Below, piece after piece: positions 29,158 to 31,822 of a DNA stretch of 31,822 nucleotides. Under the pieces are notes generated by a model, which was given only the letters and a program-made list of their open reading frames with translations, was not told the origin of the DNA and ran no database searches. Both the position numbers and the translations under genes were made by a program. Source of the DNA: Spongiibacteraceae bacterium UBA5047. GTDB lineage: Bacteria; Pseudomonadota; Gammaproteobacteria; Pseudomonadales; Spongiibacteraceae. The DNA lies in contig DIBR01000062.1 of assembly GCA_002415025.1 (NCBI GenBank), positions 1 to 31,822 of the forward strand, in the 5' to 3' direction. The first letter of the stretch is position 1. Each line of letters starts with the position of its first letter.

Positions 29158-31674
29158 CTAACCTTGTTTACCCAGCGGTTTAAAGAAAATAATGAGGCGT
29201 GGCAGCAGCAACATTGACCCCATCAGCGCCGCCAGCATTGCAGCCCCGGTGAGCAAGCCGAAATAAATGCTGGGTGTAAAATTCGACAGCGCCAGAATGG
29301 AAAAACCAAAAATAATAATCACCGAGGTGTAATACATCGCCTTGCCGATACTGCCGTGACAGCGATACATGGTAGCCATATAGTCCCGATCTTTCGGAAA
29401 CTCTATTTTGAACCGGTGTACGTAATGAATCGCGTGATCCACACCGATACCAACCGTAATGGCGGCAATTGTAATGGTCATCATATCCAGCGGAATACCG
29501 AAGATGCCCATACCACCAAGCACGGCACCGGCAGCCAGAAGGTTGGGCGCCAGCGCTATCAAGGCCAGACGCAGCGACTGGAACAGCACCAGAAACATCA
29601 CCAGAATGGCGACAAAGACCGCCGACAACGTGAGAATTTGCGAGCGATACAGACTCTGCAGCATATTGTTGTAGAGCACCAGCATGCCGGTTAGCTGCAC
29701 CTGGTCTTCAGCAAACCCCATCTCGTTGACAAGGTGGGAGCGAACATCCCTGAGTAGCTCCGCCCGCTTCAGGGTATGACTGGTTTCCATTACCCGCACG
29801 CTGATTCTGGCCTGATCGGTTTCAGGCGCGAGATAGGGGTTCACCACGATTTCTTTGATGTCCTCGGGCAACGAGCGCTGCACCAGCGCAAGTTGCAAGT
29901 CGTCTATGTCGTTGCCCATGATCATCTTGACCAGCTCATACGGCGTTGCCAGCGACAACACCTTGCCGGTTTCATCAAGGCCATCAACGTAGTCGTGCAC
30001 AGACTTGATTCGCTCCAGCCCGGCTATTGTGAACCAGTGCGATGCATTGGCAGCCGACGATGACCCGAAGTCGTCACCAAAATCATCCTCGAAGCCGCCG
30101 CCAAAGTCGTCGGCAAAATCGTCACTGAATTCGGAGTCAACCGCCGGTTCGGCTGACTTTTCGGGCGCATTGATAATGATATCCAGCGGTATGGTGCCAC
30201 CGAGCTTCTCATCAATAATTTCCATGCCCTGATAAATTTCAGTGCTTTCATCAAAGTAATCGATAAAACGGTTTTCAACTTTTAACTGGCTCACTCCCCA
30301 CAGGCTCGCAGCCAGCAGTCCCGTCGCAACCAGCACAATACCGGTTGCCTGCTTCTCGGCCAGTGCGGCAAACTTGAGAGTAAAGCCTTTACTGTTATCC
30401 ACATCCGCGGCGCGAATCGGGTTTTTGATCAACAGCAAAACGCAGGGCAGCACAATAAAGGTCAGCACCAGCGCCACCGACACGCCGATGGTCATCATCC
30501 AGCCAAAATCGATAACCGGGCGAATGCCGCTTACCACCAGCGACATAAAGGCAACCAGTGTCGTCAACGCAGTATAGACGCAGGGCTTTGCCATGACGCG
30601 CACGGTTTCATGCACCAGCTGACGTTGATCCCAGTCGGCATTGTTCGCCGCAAGCTCGCGGTAACGCACCACCAAATGAATGGAGATCGACAGCGTAATA
30701 ATCAATAACAGGGCAACAAAATTTGACGAAATCACCGTCATGCGCCAGTCGAGAAAACTAAGCAGGCCCAGCATAAACAGCGCCGACAACACGCAAGTGG
30801 CGAGCGGCAAAACCGTCCAGATTACGCTGCGAAAAATCACCACCAACAGGACAATAATAAAAACAATAATGCCCGTACCAAAGACCACCAGATCACTTTG
30901 CACAAAGGAGATCATATCGGCTGCAATCATCGGCACCCCGCCAAGGTACAGGGTGGCGCTATCGCGGTAGTTGTCGAGAATAGCGCGGGTATCGGCCACC
31001 AGTTGGGTCATCGCGGCCTGGGTCTTGGGCAGGTACGCCTGAAATTCGGCCTCGGCAACTTCCAGTTCACGCTGCTCTACGGTATTGAGCCCGTTCTCAG
31101 CCTGCTTTTCTTTCAGCCTTTCACGATGTTCCAGCAGCCGCGCATAGGTTTCGTCACGTTTGATATTGACCTGAATACCGGTGGTGGTGCCGTCGGGGCT
31201 GGTGAGCAGCGATTTGTACAAGGGGCTGGTAGACAGTTCCTTAAGCGCCAGCTCGCGATCAGTGTCCTTGTGTTTCAGCATCGGGATGTTGCCCGCAGCA
31301 ACCTGGGTCAAGCCAACGCGGGGGCTGTCGAGCAGAGGCACATCAAGAATGGAAACCACCGACGACACCATAGGCAAGGCTGCAAGCTCGTCGCGCAATC
31401 TGGCCAGCTCACTCAAGGTGTGGTCCGACATTAAGTCGCCGTTCGGGCGATAAACAACGAGCAGAAACTCTTCCGTGGCGAAACGTTTGTTGATCTCGCG
31501 GTAAAACTTCAGTGAGTTATCACCTTCCAGTACCAGCGAGTCGGATGACGCATCCAGTTTCAGGTTAGGCAAAAAACTGGCCAGGCCGCCAATCAGGGCC
31601 AGCACGACCAGCAGCACCAGAGCTGGGCGTTTCATCACCAGTTTTTCGTACACGGACATCAGACTGCTACCCAT
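29158..31674 (-). CDS. RND-superfamily (MMPL-type) exporter
   Basis: 838 residues from the ATG at 31674. An inner-membrane proton-driven exporter of the COG1033 / HpnN-like class, often linked to export of lipids or hydrophobic compounds; the substrate is unknown. The first membrane segment (about 15-35) is followed by a large periplasmic loop, then a five-helix bundle (about 260-450). A second segment (about 467-487) leads into the second periplasmic loop and a final bundle to the C-terminus. The second loop carries an unusual acidic/Phe repeat at about 510-540 (SDDFADDF...EDDFGDDFG). The ATG at 31674 has AGGGGAG about five bases upstream. The open frame reaches 31776, but that extension is basic and lacks a ribosome site. 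It is followed directly by the LON-domain gene. Confidence 0.92.
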   Translation of the reverse strand: MGSSLMSVYEKLVMKRPALVLLVVLALIGGLASFLPNLKLDASSDSLVLEGDNSLKFYREINKRFATEEFLLVVYRPNGDLMSDHTLSELARLRDELAALPMVSSVVSILDVPLLDSPRVGLTQVAAGNIPMLKHKDTDRELALKELSTSPLYKSLLTSPDGTTTGIQVNIKRDETYARLLEHRERLKEKQAENGLNTVEQRELEVAEAEFQAYLPKTQAAMTQLVADTRAILDNYRDSATLYLGGVPMIAADMISFVQSDLVVFGTGIIVFIIVLLVVIFRSVIWTVLPLATCVLSALFMLGLLSFLDWRMTVISSNFVALLLIITLSISIHLVVRYRELAANNADWDQRQLVHETVRVMAKPCVYTALTTLVAFMSLVVSGIRPVIDFGWMMTIGVSVALVLTFIVLPCVLLLIKNPIRAADVDNSKGFTLKFAALAEKQATGIVLVATGLLAASLWGVSQLKVENRFIDYFDESTEIYQGMEIIDEKLGGTIPLDIIINAPEKSAEPAVDSEFSDDFADDFGGGFEDDFGDDFGSSSAANASHWFTIAGLERIKSVHDYVDGLDETGKVLSLATPYELVKMIMGNDIDDLQLALVQRSLPEDIKEIVVNPYLAPETDQARISVRVMETSHTLKRAELLRDVRSHLVNEMGFAEDQVQLTGMLVLYNNMLQSLYRSQILTLSAVFVAILVMFLVLFQSLRLALIALAPNLLAAGAVLGGMGIFGIPLDMMTITIAAITVGIGVDHAIHYVHRFKIEFPKDRDYMATMYRCHGSIGKAMYYTSVIIIFGFSILALSNFTPSIYFGLLTGAAMLAALMGSMLLLPRLIIFFKPLGKQG

Positions 31675-31758
31675 CGATACTCCCCTTTTGATTATTTTGT
31701 CGGACGACTGAAAGCTTGCCCTGCGAGCAGAGCGCGTGCTTTGGGTACGCCGAACACA

Positions 31759-31787
31759 AAAAACCTTCGCCTGCAAAACCGGGCGTG
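31759..31787 (-). terminator. Weak candidate terminator upstream of the RND gene
   Basis: On the minus strand, CGCC, a ten-base loop and GGCG are followed by AAGG and a run of six T. The stem is only about four pairs, so this is a low-confidence call. The rest of 31675-31787 shows no gene and no clear -35/-10 pair. Confidence 0.2.
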
Positions 31788-31822
31788 TTATTCACCCCAG
31801 CGCGGCACCAGATTCTGTTGCA
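31788..31822 (-). CDS. Possible 3' end of an upstream minus-strand gene (partial)
   Basis: On the minus strand the window opens with an uninterrupted frame reading QQNLVPRWGE and then TAA at 31788-31790. It lies 113 bases before the RND start. The fragment is far too short to identify. In many gammaproteobacteria such exporters follow a DUF1329/DUF1302 or LolA-like outer-membrane gene, so such a gene is plausible but unproven. Confidence 0.35.
   Translation of the reverse strand, partial: QQNLVPRWGE

Noticed and set aside
31675..31776. N-terminal extension of the RND exporter
   Set aside because: The open frame continues, but the residues are basic and unlike the family. A good ribosome site sits right before the ATG at 31674.
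1..31822. Mobile elements, defence systems, CRISPR, prophage, tRNA or rRNA genes
   Set aside because: I looked for repeat arrays, transposase or integrase motifs, flanking repeats and tRNA-like cloverleafs and saw none. Apart from the few unknown genes listed, the content is conserved housekeeping.

Overview
The window is a chromosomal stretch from a gammaproteobacterium. The gene order miaB-phoH-ybeY-corC-(...)-lnt-leuS-lptE-holA running into an oppositely oriented lipA-lipB-ybeD-dacA-rlpA-mltB-rodA-mrdA-rlmH-rsfS-nadD-proA block is, as I recall it, the Pseudomonas arrangement. In E. coli these genes all read in one direction. With cmoAB, DUF1820 and a DUF1631-like gene nearby, this suggests a Pseudomonadales/Cellvibrionales-type organism, probably free-living or marine. 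The genus is an inference and I do not name one. The DNA is moderately GC-rich and densely coding. I see no tRNA, rRNA, CRISPR array, insertion sequence or prophage gene, and no broken gene.

Layout. Positions 1-5954 are mostly plus strand: an unknown exported beta-barrel-like protein, cmoA-cmoB (tRNA wobble-uridine carboxymethoxylation), a minus-strand SnoaL-like protein, a DUF1631-like protein with a dyad-rich promoter region, and a subgroup Ic aspartate aminotransferase-like enzyme. DUF1820 (minus) and miaB (plus) diverge around 6380-6540. Positions 7969-13502 form an RNA-maturation/envelope operon: phoH, ybeY, corC, a membrane-anchored glutamate-synthase-domain protein, and lnt. Positions 13598-17584 carry leuS-lptE-holA. 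Positions 17581-28416 form one tightly packed minus-strand operon that starts at a recognisable promoter before proA. It covers proline synthesis, NAD synthesis, ribosome silencing and methylation, cell-wall elongation (PBP2/RodA), lytic transglycosylases (MltB, RlpA), PBP5 and lipoate synthesis. Positions 28537-31674 carry a LON-domain protein and an RND/MMPL exporter on the minus strand. The window ends in the last codons of a further minus-strand gene.

Genes commonly touch or overlap: ATGA, GTGA and TAATG junctions, the 8-bp lipB/lipA overlap, and the convergent holA/lipA stops. GTG and TTG starts are frequent. Most of the window is ordinary conserved housekeeping, and I did not find a convincing new multi-gene system. 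The points that stand out are: (1) a LeuRS lacking the leucine-specific insertion before KMSKS; (2) a stand-alone, membrane-anchored GltS-domain protein with an intact CX5CX4C cluster motif between corC and lnt; (3) an acidic/Phe repeat (DDF) in a periplasmic loop of the RND exporter; (4) a double TGATCA element in the promoter of the DUF1631-like gene.
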